From Eubacteriaceae bacterium (GTDB taxonomy: Bacteria > Bacillota > Clostridia > Peptostreptococcales > Anaerovoracaceae): a DNA stretch of 64,000 nucleotides. Below, in pieces: positions 1-8,374 of the stretch. The position numbers were made by a program, and so were the translations under genes. The notes under the pieces were generated by a model. The model was not told the DNA's origin, searched no databases, and saw nothing but the letters and a program-made list of their open reading frames with translations. The DNA lies in the NCBI GenBank assembly GCA_022652985.1, contig JALCRY010000002.1, forward strand, positions 1-64,000. The letters are read 5' to 3'. The number at the start of each line of letters is the position of its first letter. Position 1 is the stretch's first letter.

Positions 1-41
1 TATTATAGCAAGTGGGTGATTTTTGTATAACTTACGTCGCG

Positions 42-102
42 CACCCGCATAGCGGGTGGTTTCTATTTCGCGCACTTCGCGCGCTCAACAGGCTTATAAG
101 CC
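42..102. other. three consecutive short inverted repeats at window edge
   Basis: Three dyads follow each other within 61 bases: CACCCGC/GCGGGTG with a 3-base loop (42-58), CGCGC/GCGCG with a 5-base loop (69-83), and the perfect 12-mer GGCTTATAAGCC (91-102). On the plus strand the first is followed by GTTTCTATTT, so it could end a transcript coming from outside the window. The layout also recalls the hairpin-rich ends of IS200/IS605-type elements, but no transposase is visible, so that is only a guess. Confidence 0.4.
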
Positions 103-103
103 A

Positions 104-141
104 TAAAAAAAAAGCAGGGCCGCACACAATGTGCCGCCCCG
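104..141 (-). terminator. intrinsic terminator after the AICAR transformylase gene
   Basis: On the minus strand GGGCGGCACA and TGTGCGGCCC form a stem with one G-G mismatch and a short loop. A CTGC spacer and a run of nine T follow. It lies just past the stop codon of the AICAR transformylase gene and would end the ZTP-controlled purine transcript. Confidence 0.8.
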
Positions 142-151
142 CCATGCAGTA

Positions 152-1327
152 TTAATGATGGAACAATCTGAGGCCTGTGAAGCACATAGCCATGCCATAT
201 TCGTCACATGCCTTGATAACGATATCATCTCTGATGCTTCCGCCCGGTTCCGCGATATATTTCACACCGCTCTTTTTAGCGCGGTCGATGTTGTCGCTGA
301 ACGGGAAGAACGCGTCCGATCCGAGCGCTACATCGCTGTTCTTGTCCAGCCATGCTCTCTGCTCTTCCGGAGTGAATCTTGCCGGTTTTTCCGTGAAGTA
401 ATATTCCCACTTGCCGTCGCCGATGACATCCATCCAGTCCTCGCCGATGTAGTTGTCAATAGCGTTGTCTCTGTCCGGACGTCCGATATCTTCTTTGAAA
501 GGCAGGTTCATTACCTGCGGAGACTGACGGAGGAACCATTTGTCGGCCTTGCTGCCCGCAAGTCTTGTGCAGTGGACTCTGGACTGCTGTCCGGCACCGA
601 TGCCGATAGCCTGACCGCCCTTGGCGAAGCAGACGGAGTTCGACTGTGTATATTTCAAAGTAATGAGCGAAATGATCAGGTCGATCTTGGCGTCGTCAGG
701 AATGTCTTTGTTCTTTGTGACAACATTGCCGAGGAAGTCGCGGTCGATGACAAGTTCATTTCTGCCCTGCTCGAATACGACTCCGAACACCTGCTTATGC
801 TCTACAGGATCCGGTCTGTAGTCCGGATCGATTTTTATTATCGTGTAATTTCCCTTTTTCTTCGTCTTAAGGAGCTCCAGCGCATCCGCGTCGTATCCCG
901 GAGCAATAACTCCGTCTGATACTTCTCTCTTGATTATCTGAGCAGTTGAGAGATCACAGGTGTCTGAAAGTGAAATGAAGTCTCCGAACGACGACATTCT
1001 GTCAGCGCCTCTTGCTCTGGCATATGCAGACGCCAGAGGTGAAAGTTCTCCCAGATCGTCTACCCAGTATATCTTGGCTTCAGTTTCCGTCAGAGGTCTG
1101 CCGACTGCGGCGCCTGCAGGCGATACGTGTTTGAATGATGTTGCTGCAGGAAGTCCTGTCGCGATCTTGAGCTCTCTGACCAGCTGCCAGCCGTTGAAGG
1201 CATCAAGCAGATTGATATAGCCCGGTTTGCCGTTGAGTACTTCGATCGGAAGCTCTCCGTTCTCCATAAATACTTTTGACGGTTTCTGATTCGGATTGCA
1301 TCCGTACTTCAGTTCCATTTCTTTCAT
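152..1327 (-). CDS. purH: stand-alone AICAR transformylase (phosphoribosylaminoimidazolecarboxamide formyltransferase)
   Basis: This 391-residue protein matches only the transformylase half of bifunctional PurH. It should move a formyl group from 10-formyltetrahydrofolate to AICAR to give FAICAR, the penultimate step of IMP synthesis. The Lys-His pair expected for AICAR transformylases is at K66-H67 in SFKHVSPAG, and the C-terminus ends in a typical MCFTGLRLFHH. The IMP cyclohydrolase domain normally at the N-terminus of about 510-residue PurH is missing. The neighbouring upstream gene supplies that activity as a separate protein. GGGAGAAG lies before the ATG. The gene is second in a two-gene operon under a ZTP riboswitch, which senses this enzyme's substrate ZMP and its triphosphate. 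Confidence 0.9.
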   Translation of the reverse strand: MKEMELKYGCNPNQKPSKVFMENGELPIEVLNGKPGYINLLDAFNGWQLVRELKIATGLPAATSFKHVSPAGAAVGRPLTETEAKIYWVDDLGELSPLASAYARARGADRMSSFGDFISLSDTCDLSTAQIIKREVSDGVIAPGYDADALELLKTKKKGNYTIIKIDPDYRPDPVEHKQVFGVVFEQGRNELVIDRDFLGNVVTKNKDIPDDAKIDLIISLITLKYTQSNSVCFAKGGQAIGIGAGQQSRVHCTRLAGSKADKWFLRQSPQVMNLPFKEDIGRPDRDNAIDNYIGEDWMDVIGDGKWEYYFTEKPARFTPEEQRAWLDKNSDVALGSDAFFPFSDNIDRAKKSGVKYIAEPGGSIRDDIVIKACDEYGMAMCFTGLRLFHH

Positions 1328-1341
1328 GTTTCTTCTCCCTT

Positions 1342-2055
1342 TTATTTGTTTTTATTCTCTATCCTGGTCTCATATTTTCCGGTTGCAATATCTATGAACC
1401 TTACGAAAAGCGAGACTTTATTGTCTTCATTGAGGCCTTCCCAGACTTCCTTTGTGAATTCATCGATTCCGCCCTTGATGTCAACGAGTTTTGGTTCACC
1501 TTCATATGAAGGAAGCGGATCGCCGTTGCCCAGATATGTGTGGATCATATGTCCTTCCCCCGCCTTAGGGTTCTCATATGAGAATGTAAATCTCTGGCAT
1601 GACTCAGGATCGCCGTTCGCGCTCTTGAGAATCGATATTCTGTATTCGTATTTGCCGTCTGCTATGCTCAGCAGCGCCGAAATTCTAGGTGTATAGTTCG
1701 GCTTGTCAGGTTCGAACTCTCTTGATCTAAGCGACTGACCGAATGTTTTGCCCGCCTTCAGTCCGTCATATATCGTATCTGTCTGGTCACCGTTCGTCAC
1801 GATCGTGTCAGTGCCCAGCACTCTGACCGGTGCATAAATGATAAGGCTCGGGTCCTTCATCTTCGCCGGGTCGAAAGCCTGTGTGCGGATGCCCTCGCCG
1901 TCCTCGACGAAGATCCTGTTTCTGCTGTTCTCGCTTCTGCCCATGATAAAGTAAGCTGTTACGGCATATTTGCCGTCCGCCGATCTCCCCGTCACGATAC
2001 CTCTTCCCGGGTATTCGTTTGATTTGAGATCCTGTCCAAGATTCTGCATTTTCAT
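1342..2055 (-). CDS. purO: PurO-type IMP cyclohydrolase
   Basis: The 237-residue product carries the IMP cyclohydrolase family signature near the N-terminus, with YPGRGIVTGRS followed by MGRSENSRNR. It should close FAICAR to IMP, the last step of de novo purine synthesis, and so replaces the missing cyclohydrolase half of PurH. The start at 2055 is chosen because GGAGG sits six bases upstream. A longer reading frame reaches back to 2124 but runs into the riboswitch terminator. The stop lies 14 bases before the transformylase start, so the two are an operon. PurO was first described in archaea; this longer bacterial version is assigned by motif and context. Confidence 0.85.
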   Translation of the reverse strand: MKMQNLGQDLKSNEYPGRGIVTGRSADGKYAVTAYFIMGRSENSRNRIFVEDGEGIRTQAFDPAKMKDPSLIIYAPVRVLGTDTIVTNGDQTDTIYDGLKAGKTFGQSLRSREFEPDKPNYTPRISALLSIADGKYEYRISILKSANGDPESCQRFTFSYENPKAGEGHMIHTYLGNGDPLPSYEGEPKLVDIKGGIDEFTKEVWEGLNEDNKVSLFVRFIDIATGKYETRIENKNK

Positions 2056-2070
2056 ATCGATTCCTCCAAA

Positions 2071-2174
2071 ATAAAAAGCCGCCTGGTTTGCCCGTAATAA
2101 GGCTGCCCAGGCGGTCGACTTCATATATTTCCTGCACTCCGCGTGGTTGTTCCACTTATCCGCCAGTCATGCAG
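2071..2174 (-). promoter_or_regulatory. ZTP (pfl) riboswitch with overlapping intrinsic terminator
   Basis: The minus strand shows the hallmarks of the pfl/ZTP aptamer. P1 is CTGCA (2174-2170) paired with TGCAG. The conserved ACTGGCGG comes next, then P2 GTGG/CCAC, and after a short linker the signature CCGCCTGGGCA (2114-2104). GGCGG can pair with CCGCC as the pseudoknot. CCGCCTGG (2114-2107) is also the 5' arm of a terminator with CCAGGCGG (2086-2079), followed by TTTTTATTTT. Ligand binding should therefore favour the pseudoknot over the terminator and turn the purine genes on when ZMP/ZTP builds up. Confidence 0.93.
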
Positions 2175-2183
2175 TACACTATT

Positions 2184-2212
2184 AAGATACACTATCGGGT
2201 CCAAAAATTCAA
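2184..2212 (-). promoter_or_regulatory. sigma-A type promoter for the purO-purH operon
   Basis: TTGAAT (2212-2207) and TATCTT (2189-2184) are separated by 17 bases on the minus strand. Transcription would start just before the ZTP aptamer. The -10 box is a weak match, so this is moderately supported. Confidence 0.45.
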
Positions 2213-2218
2213 GTGTGT

Positions 2219-2701
2219 TTATTCGGTTCTTGCCTTTCCGGTGAACCATTCCGCTTCCAGCTTTGTTACGGCGATGCTGTTCGCCATGGCGTCCTTTATT
2301 TCAAAATCCTTCCCGGTATGATGCTTCATGATCAGGAAAAGTCCTTTCTTTTTTTCTTCGAGGTCGTCAACTATTTCCGCCTTTCCGACGCCGAAAACGC
2401 TCTTGTACTTGAAGCCGTAGAAACAGGCGATCTCTCCCTCTACGAGTTCATGTGCGCAGTCCAGTTCAAAGCATACGCTGCTATTTTTTCTGATGGCGTC
2501 GACTTTGCGCCCGTCCTTTGAGCCGTGGAAATAGAAAGTAAGCTTTCCGTCCTCAAATTCATAGCCGAAATTCATCGGCACTATGTACATTCCGTCCTCA
2601 TCCTGCATTCCTACGCGGCACACATCGCATTCGTCAATAATGCTTATCATATCCTTTACTTCGCTGACCTCACGGTCGCGTCTGCGCATTGTATCTCTCA
2701 T
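2219..2701 (-). CDS. pyridoxamine 5'-phosphate oxidase-fold flavoprotein (NimA-like)
   Basis: The product has 160 residues and the pattern of the PPOX-like split-barrel family related to NimA. There is an N-terminal MRRRDREV segment, then a strand with CRVGMQDEDGMYIVPMNFGY, a central FYFHGSKDGRK phosphate-binding type stretch, and a conserved CFELDC strand. Members bind FMN, F420 or haem and often act as reductases; the substrate cannot be told from sequence. The start at 2701 follows a GAGG site. It is divergent from the serine hydrolase gene. An upstream in-frame ATG at 2803 lacks a ribosome binding site. Confidence 0.75.
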   Translation of the reverse strand: MRDTMRRRDREVSEVKDMISIIDECDVCRVGMQDEDGMYIVPMNFGYEFEDGKLTFYFHGSKDGRKVDAIRKNSSVCFELDCAHELVEGEIACFYGFKYKSVFGVGKAEIVDDLEEKKKGLFLIMKHHTGKDFEIKDAMANSIAVTKLEAEWFTGKARTE

Positions 2702-2821
2702 TTTGCTGCCTCTTTTTTCCTTCAGATATAATTTCATATTATTATACAACAACTTTATCTGTCGATGTGAAACTTCCTGAAAATATGATATACTTATTTT
2801 CACCGAAAGGAACCTCGACGG

Positions 2822-3805
2822 ATGAAAATAAGCAAAAGCGGACAGACACTTACTATCATCATAAATACGCGGAAATTCATGCGTTATTACTTAATTCCAT
2901 TCTGTACAGTGCTGGCACTGATTCTTGTGCTGTCGTGGACAGCTTCACGCGGGACCGGGATCCCCGACAGCGGGACAAAAGACTATTATGAAGGTCTCCG
3001 CATGGCCGAAGCGGAACAGGACATGAAAGTCAGCGAAGTCCAGGACGAATTCAGCAGCTTCATGGACAGCTGCATCAGAGGACAGGGCATAAGCACATCG
3101 GATATCGCAATAGGGTATTACAACTTCGACACGGGGATACATTACAGCCTCAACACCGGCAGACAGATGACTGCGGCCAGCACCTACAAGCTGCCGCTCT
3201 GCATGTATATCTACGACCTTATTCACAGCGGAAAACTCAGCAGCAATGCCACAATGAAATTTTCCCGGAGCTGTCTGTACGATTCTGAAGGCGGCATCAT
3301 ATCATACGGCTACTGGGTCGGGGACCGCGTCCCTGTCATGACTCTCCTGGAAACGACTATTACTCAGTCCGACAACAATGCGGCTCATATCCTGATGAAA
3401 TATCTCGGCGGATATAAAGCTTATGTGACGAAAATCCAGAAATACACTGATGAATCTCCGGATCTGGCTGATTACAGCCGCAGCCACAACAACATCCGCA
3501 CTGCATATATGATGGATGTGCTGTCTTATCTGTATCATCATCAGGACGAATACAAGACTCTGATAAGCAACATGGAAACTGCTGCGGAAAACGAGTATCT
3601 GCAGAAATATGTCAGTGTTCCCGTCGCACATAAATACGGCAACCTCGATCAGACGGAAAACGATGCGGGAATTGTATTCTGCAGTTCTCCATATGCGATA
3701 GCGGTTTATACTCACGGCGTTGCCAATGCGCCGGATAAAATAGGCAAAATAAATAAAGCGGTCCTTGATTTTACAAACACACATATAGAACCGCTGACCA
3801 GATAG
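2822..3805 (+). CDS. membrane-anchored serine hydrolase of the class A beta-lactamase fold
   Basis: Residues 20-40 form an N-terminal membrane anchor, leaving a domain outside the cell. The active-site set of penicillin-recognising enzymes is visible: STYK at 120-123 with the nucleophile S120, SDN at 183-185 and HKYG near 270-273 in place of KTG. I do not see a clear omega-loop glutamate equivalent to E166, so efficient beta-lactam hydrolysis is not implied. Cell-wall peptide processing or a divergent beta-lactamase are both possible. The stop lies 17 bases before the next gene, so the two are probably co-transcribed. Confidence 0.75.
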   Translation: MKISKSGQTLTIIINTRKFMRYYLIPFCTVLALILVLSWTASRGTGIPDSGTKDYYEGLRMAEAEQDMKVSEVQDEFSSFMDSCIRGQGISTSDIAIGYYNFDTGIHYSLNTGRQMTAASTYKLPLCMYIYDLIHSGKLSSNATMKFSRSCLYDSEGGIISYGYWVGDRVPVMTLLETTITQSDNNAAHILMKYLGGYKAYVTKIQKYTDESPDLADYSRSHNNIRTAYMMDVLSYLYHHQDEYKTLISNMETAAENEYLQKYVSVPVAHKYGNLDQTENDAGIVFCSSPYAIAVYTHGVANAPDKIGKINKAVLDFTNTHIEPLTR

Positions 3806-3822
3806 CAAAGGAGGCAGCTGAT

Positions 3823-4767
3823 ATGGCTCAGAGAACAGATTTCACTTTCTTATCAAACGACAAAGAAACAAATATCCATGCGGTAAAATGGATGCCTGAC
3901 AGCGGGGATTACAGCGCTGTACTGCAGCTTACGCACGGAATGGTCGAATATATCGACAGGTACATACCGTTTGCGGAGTTTATGGCAGACCACGGTTTTC
4001 TCGTGGTAGGTCACGACCACCTCGGACACGGGCAGTCGGCCGCGGTGCGCAGCGATCTCGGTTATTTTGCCGAGGGCAGAGGCGATGTAATGCTTGTCGA
4101 GGATATGCATAAGCTGCGTCTCATCACGCAGGAGGAGCCTGCGAACGCATCTCTCCCTTACTTCATGCTCGGGCACAGCATGGGTTCATACATGCTTCGT
4201 GAATATCTTTCGTCGTACGGCGAAGGTCTCGCCGGAGCGATCATCATGGGCACGGGCGATGTCCCGGCTTCCACTTCGAAGATGGGCATAGCGATGTGCA
4301 AAACGATTGCGCGCTTCCACGGCTGGAGATACCGCAGCAAATTTGTTCAGAACCTGACTTATACCAAACCGTACAAGAGATACGATCTGACGGGCGCCGA
4401 CCTTAACAACAGCTGGCTCGGAAAAGATCCTCAGATCATTGACAAATATATGCATGATCCGTTCTGCACTTACGTATTTACGCTGAATGGATACAGAGGA
4501 CTGTTCGAATCAGTGCTTTTCAGCTGCGATCCGAAAAATATCGACCTGATCCCGAAGGATCTGCCGGTGCTGATCGTATCCGGCGCGGACGATCCTGTAG
4601 GCGATATGGGCGAAGGCGTAAAGCATGTATTCGAGCAATATAAAAAAGCCGGCATCGTTGATGTCAGCATGAAGTTATATGAAGGCGACAGACATGAGAT
4701 CCTCAACGAACTAGATAAGGACGTCGTATTTGCCGATCTCCTGGAATGGATAAATTCAAAGAAATAA
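3823..4767 (+). CDS. alpha/beta hydrolase, monoacylglycerol lipase-like (S33 family)
   Basis: This 314-residue cytosolic protein has no signal peptide. The nucleophile elbow is GHSMGS with S119, the acid is the aspartate in SGADDPVG, and the base is the histidine in EGDRHEIL near the C-terminus. HGMVEYIDRY and HDHLGHGQS at the N-terminus are typical of lysophospholipase and monoacylglycerol lipase-like members. AAAGGAGG precedes the ATG. The likely role is hydrolysis of a lipid or ester; the substrate is not fixed by sequence. Confidence 0.85.
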   Translation: MAQRTDFTFLSNDKETNIHAVKWMPDSGDYSAVLQLTHGMVEYIDRYIPFAEFMADHGFLVVGHDHLGHGQSAAVRSDLGYFAEGRGDVMLVEDMHKLRLITQEEPANASLPYFMLGHSMGSYMLREYLSSYGEGLAGAIIMGTGDVPASTSKMGIAMCKTIARFHGWRYRSKFVQNLTYTKPYKRYDLTGADLNNSWLGKDPQIIDKYMHDPFCTYVFTLNGYRGLFESVLFSCDPKNIDLIPKDLPVLIVSGADDPVGDMGEGVKHVFEQYKKAGIVDVSMKLYEGDRHEILNELDKDVVFADLLEWINSKK

Positions 4768-4778
4768 TAACACCCTGA

Positions 4779-5672
4779 TCAGGATTTATCAGTATCATCC
4801 CCGCCGCGCGCCGGCATATTGAGGATTATGATAGCCGAAAACACCAGCAGCATCCCGAGGATCCTCACCGGACTGTGATCTTCGCCGAAAAGGAATATCC
4901 CTACCAGCGAACCCACGACAGGCTCTGTGGTGACCAGAATCGCGGCTTTCCCCGATTCCATCAGACCGAGTCCGTAAGTATAAAGGAAAAACGGCAGCAG
5001 TGAGCAGATAAACGACAGCATCAGTGAAATCACGAAAATATGCGCATTCATCTTAGCAACAAGATCTGCGGGATGGCACATCACAAAAAATCCAATAGTA
5101 GCAAACATAAATGTGTACAGCGTCGTAGTTGCGGCGCTGTATTTTGCTGATGCGGCTTTGCCGAATATCGAATAAAGCGCATAGCAGAAACCAGAGCACA
5201 GACCGATAGCCAGTATCCTCGCTGATACATGAACGCCTCCGCCCACGATGCCTGCCACCAGGACCACACCGCAGAAAGTCATTACCAGCGCAATGATTTT
5301 CTTCATAGTCATTTTCTCATGGAAAAAGATCGCTGACATTATTGAGACAAATATAGGAGATGTATACAGCAGAACGACAGCCAGAGAAGCCTGGCTTTCT
5401 CTCACTACAGTAATATTGCACCACGAGAACAATGTGGTGCTCAATATTCCCGTGCCCAGGAACATCCATACGTCGCGGATGTTTATCTTCAGGGCATCTT
5501 TGTCTTTGACAAGAATTATCACCAGCAGAACGATGAACGCAAAAACATTGCGGACAAACCCTATCTGCAGCGATTCGAGACCGGCCGCGCTCAGCAGCCG
5601 TATAAAAATACTGATTATCCCCCATAATACCCCGGCCGCAATAACTGCGGCCGGAGCTTTATAATTTTTCAT
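4779..5672 (-). CDS. EamA/DMT superfamily transporter
   Basis: The protein has 297 residues with about ten hydrophobic segments and the two tandem EamA halves of the drug/metabolite transporter superfamily. The second half carries the typical LLPFFLYTYGLGLMESG and TTEPVVGSLVG stretches. It should export or import a small metabolite across the cytoplasmic membrane; the substrate is unknown. The ATG directly follows the stop codon of the CoA-transferase gene (TAAATG), so translation is probably coupled. It is the last gene of the minus-strand run that starts with xpaC. Confidence 0.85.
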   Translation of the reverse strand: MKNYKAPAAVIAAGVLWGIISIFIRLLSAAGLESLQIGFVRNVFAFIVLLVIILVKDKDALKINIRDVWMFLGTGILSTTLFSWCNITVVRESQASLAVVLLYTSPIFVSIMSAIFFHEKMTMKKIIALVMTFCGVVLVAGIVGGGVHVSARILAIGLCSGFCYALYSIFGKAASAKYSAATTTLYTFMFATIGFFVMCHPADLVAKMNAHIFVISLMLSFICSLLPFFLYTYGLGLMESGKAAILVTTEPVVGSLVGIFLFGEDHSPVRILGMLLVFSAIIILNMPARGGDDTDKS

Positions 5673-7007
5673 TTATCTCTTGTTGGACCTCCTCCAGATC
5701 CTCTGTTCCTCAGCAGCTTTGATCAGTGCATCGCGGAATTCAGGATGCGCGATCGAAATGAGCTTCTCGGCTCTCTGCCATGAGGACATGCCTTCCATGT
5801 TCACTGCACCGTACTCTGTAGCGATATAGTAGACCTGGCTCCTCGGCGAGGTGATTATCTCGCCGCTGAAATGCGGAAGGATGTTGGAATGCAGTTTGCC
5901 TTCCTTGTCCTTGTATGTCGATGCCAGACAGATGAACGATTTTCCGTTGCGGGAAATCGATGCACCTTCCAGGAAATCGAGCTGACCGCCCGTTCCGCTT
6001 ATCTGACGCGTACCAGAACTTTCGGCATTGACCTGTCCGTAAAGGTCTACGGAAATGCAGCTGTTGATAGAAATCATATTGTCGATCGAGCCGATAACTC
6101 TCGGGTTATTTACATACTCGAGAGGGAAAGCCGCGATCATCGGGTTGTCATCCATCCATTCATACAGTTCCGGTGAACCTATCGTGATGCCCGTGACAGC
6201 CTTGCCCGGATTCACTGTCTTCCTTTTGTTCGTGAGCTTGCCCTTCTTATACAGATCAAGATATCCGTCTGAGCAAAGCTCGGTATGCATGCCCAGATCC
6301 TTGATATCGGAATCCGCGATAAGAGTTCCCAGCGTGTTCGGCATATTGCCGATACCCAGCTGCAGAGTTGCTCCGTCGATAATGAACGGAAGAATATTCT
6401 TTGCTATCGCCATGTCTACATCTGTCGGGTTTCCCTTCGGCATTGGCTTGAACGGTTCATGTTCGCCTTCAACAACGAAATCAACATCCGAAATATGTAT
6501 GCATTCGTCGTAGCCTCCGTGCAGCCGCGGAAGATGTTCATTGACTTCCAAAATAACGATGTCGGCTTTCCTGAGGATCTCGGCCGCGACGCCGGTTCCC
6601 AGAGAGAAATTGAAAAAGCCGTGTTTGTCCATAGGCGTAACGCTGGTCATAGCTACGTTAACGTCCAGGAAGAAATGGTAATATGCGGAATTATTGTGGA
6701 AAACCATCGGCATGAAATATGCCAGGCCCTTGTCGCACAATTTCCTTTCGTAACCGGAGCAGTGCCACGTATTGTACGTGAAATGCTCCTGGGCGGTATC
6801 CTGTTCAACGACCTCTATCGGTCCGTTGATCAGGTTGCCCCTGATTTTGACATCGTGCAGCTCCTCTGCACGCGCTGCCAGCGCTCTGTCGAGCAGTACA
6901 GGCTTGCTCATCGCCGTGGTGTAATCCACCCAGTCACCGTCTTTGATAACTTTGACGGCTTCTTCCGGCGTTCTGAGCTTCTGCTTATACTCCGAGATGA
7001 TGTCCAT
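5673..7007 (-). CDS. acetyl-CoA hydrolase/transferase family CoA-transferase (butyryl- or 4-hydroxybutyrate:acetate type)
   Basis: The 444-residue product is full length for the Cat1/4-hydroxybutyrate CoA-transferase family. The catalytic glutamate is expected in GQVNAESSGTRQ, followed by the SGTGGQLDF CoA-binding loop. These enzymes move CoA between short-chain acyl groups and acetate, forming a glutamyl-CoA thioester intermediate. With the thiolase at 59.4 kb this fits butyrate-type fermentation. The exact acyl donor is inference. GGAGGAACAA precedes the ATG. It lies between a zinc-ribbon membrane protein gene and a DMT transporter gene on the same strand. Confidence 0.88.
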   Translation of the reverse strand: MDIISEYKQKLRTPEEAVKVIKDGDWVDYTTAMSKPVLLDRALAARAEELHDVKIRGNLINGPIEVVEQDTAQEHFTYNTWHCSGYERKLCDKGLAYFMPMVFHNNSAYYHFFLDVNVAMTSVTPMDKHGFFNFSLGTGVAAEILRKADIVILEVNEHLPRLHGGYDECIHISDVDFVVEGEHEPFKPMPKGNPTDVDMAIAKNILPFIIDGATLQLGIGNMPNTLGTLIADSDIKDLGMHTELCSDGYLDLYKKGKLTNKRKTVNPGKAVTGITIGSPELYEWMDDNPMIAAFPLEYVNNPRVIGSIDNMISINSCISVDLYGQVNAESSGTRQISGTGGQLDFLEGASISRNGKSFICLASTYKDKEGKLHSNILPHFSGEIITSPRSQVYYIATEYGAVNMEGMSSWQRAEKLISIAHPEFRDALIKAAEEQRIWRRSNKR

Positions 7008-7037
7008 AGATTTGTTCCTCCTTGTTACACTTACAAC

Positions 7038-7295
7038 TTATTTATACGATTCGCTGCAGTACTCGAAACTTCCACAGTTCGGACAATGCAGTTTCCTCGT
7101 TTTCGGCGTATGTTTAGCAAATGTCATTTCTTTGAGCGGCGGCGTGAATACTTCACCGCACTCAGGACAGATATAATCGACATGCTTGTGCATTTCATGC
7201 AGGATCGCTCCTGCAACAGTGAGTTCGCAGGCCAGGTCTATAAGACACAGCACTACTATTTTTTTCTTTAATTTTTTCTCAGCTTCGTCTTTCAT
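7038..7295 (-). CDS. small membrane protein with a zinc ribbon
   Basis: This 85-residue protein has one hydrophobic segment (about residues 11-33) and then a four-cysteine zinc ribbon: CPEC at 43-46 and CPNC at 71-74. I do not recognise a named family. Its start codon overlaps the telA stop (TAATG), which suggests translational coupling and a role linked to TelA/XpaC at the membrane. Confidence 0.7.
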   Translation of the reverse strand: MKDEAEKKLKKKIVVLCLIDLACELTVAGAILHEMHKHVDYICPECGEVFTPPLKEMTFAKHTPKTRKLHCPNCGSFEYCSESYK

Positions 7296-8356
7296 TATTG
7301 TTCCTCCTGTCCGGCAGTCTGCCTTATATCAAGAAGTTTGGTCTTGAGCTCGTCTTCCAGTCTGACCAGCTCTGTTTCGGCTTCCAGTCTCTTCTGATGA
7401 CCTTCATCCTGTATTCTGATCACTTCATCTATAGTTGAGATGAGCGATTCATTCGTATGTTTCAGCGTCTCCATGTCCACAATACCGCGCTCTGATTCTT
7501 TGGCCGTCTCTATCGTAGCCATCTTCAGGCTGTCGGCATTCCTCCTCAGCAGCTCGTTCGTCGCGTCAGACACCGTTCTCTGGGCCTCTGCAGCTTCCTG
7601 GGAATGCGCCACTCCGAGAGCTATCATCATCTGACTCTTCCAGAGCGGAAGCGTATTCACGAGCGTGGACTGTATCTTCTCTGACATCTCCGTATCATTC
7701 CCCTGCACCAGTCTCAGCTGCGGGGCCATCTGTATGGAGATCGTCCTTGTCAGTTCCAGATCGTGCAGTTTTTTCTCAAAGCGGTTGCACATGTTCGCCA
7801 GGTCGTTGGCCGCCTGCGCGTCTTCCGGAAGTCCGCTCTGCTGCGCCTTCTGCTGTAATGCCGGCAGTTCGACGGAGAGCGTATAGTCCAGTTTTTGCTT
7901 TCCCGCGGCGATATACATCGACAGTTCTTTGAAATACTGCTTGTTCAGATCATACAGCTTGTCCAGCGTAGCCACGTCCTTCATCAGAACGACCTGATGG
8001 CTTTCCAGCGCCTCCGCGATCTTGTTGACATTCACTTCGGCCTTCGCGTACTTTGCCTTCATGGCAGACACTTTATTTTCGCCTTTTTTAAATAAGCCTT
8101 TCAGGCCCTTCGCATCAGGCTCGCCGAATCCTCTCAGCTCTACCGTCAGGTCCGTCAGCAGACCGCCGACTTCTCCCATATCCTTGGTGCGCACTTTGTC
8201 GAGAGCGCTCTCGGAAAAATCAGCCATCTTCTTCTGCGCGCCCGAGCCGTACTGAAGAATGGCAGTCGGATTTGTCAGATCAACTTTCTGAGCGAATTCC
8301 GCTATCTGCCTCTCCTCTTCCGTGGTGAATTCTGTTACTTCGAGTCCGTCATTCAT
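7295..8356 (-). CDS. telA: TelA-like toxic anion resistance family protein
   Basis: The 353-residue protein matches the TelA family. It has the N-terminal IAEFAQKVDLTNPTAILQYG segment and the long, charged, helical body with coiled-coil character that runs to the C-terminus. The name comes from tellurite resistance in plasmid systems, but chromosomal copies in Firmicutes are usually envelope-stress genes of unclear mechanism. It lies 18 bases after xpaC, the usual partner gene. Confidence 0.88.
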   Translation of the reverse strand: MNDGLEVTEFTTEEERQIAEFAQKVDLTNPTAILQYGSGAQKKMADFSESALDKVRTKDMGEVGGLLTDLTVELRGFGEPDAKGLKGLFKKGENKVSAMKAKYAKAEVNVNKIAEALESHQVVLMKDVATLDKLYDLNKQYFKELSMYIAAGKQKLDYTLSVELPALQQKAQQSGLPEDAQAANDLANMCNRFEKKLHDLELTRTISIQMAPQLRLVQGNDTEMSEKIQSTLVNTLPLWKSQMMIALGVAHSQEAAEAQRTVSDATNELLRRNADSLKMATIETAKESERGIVDMETLKHTNESLISTIDEVIRIQDEGHQKRLEAETELVRLEDELKTKLLDIRQTAGQEEQ

Positions 8357-8374
8357 TCCTTTTCCTCCGCTTCA

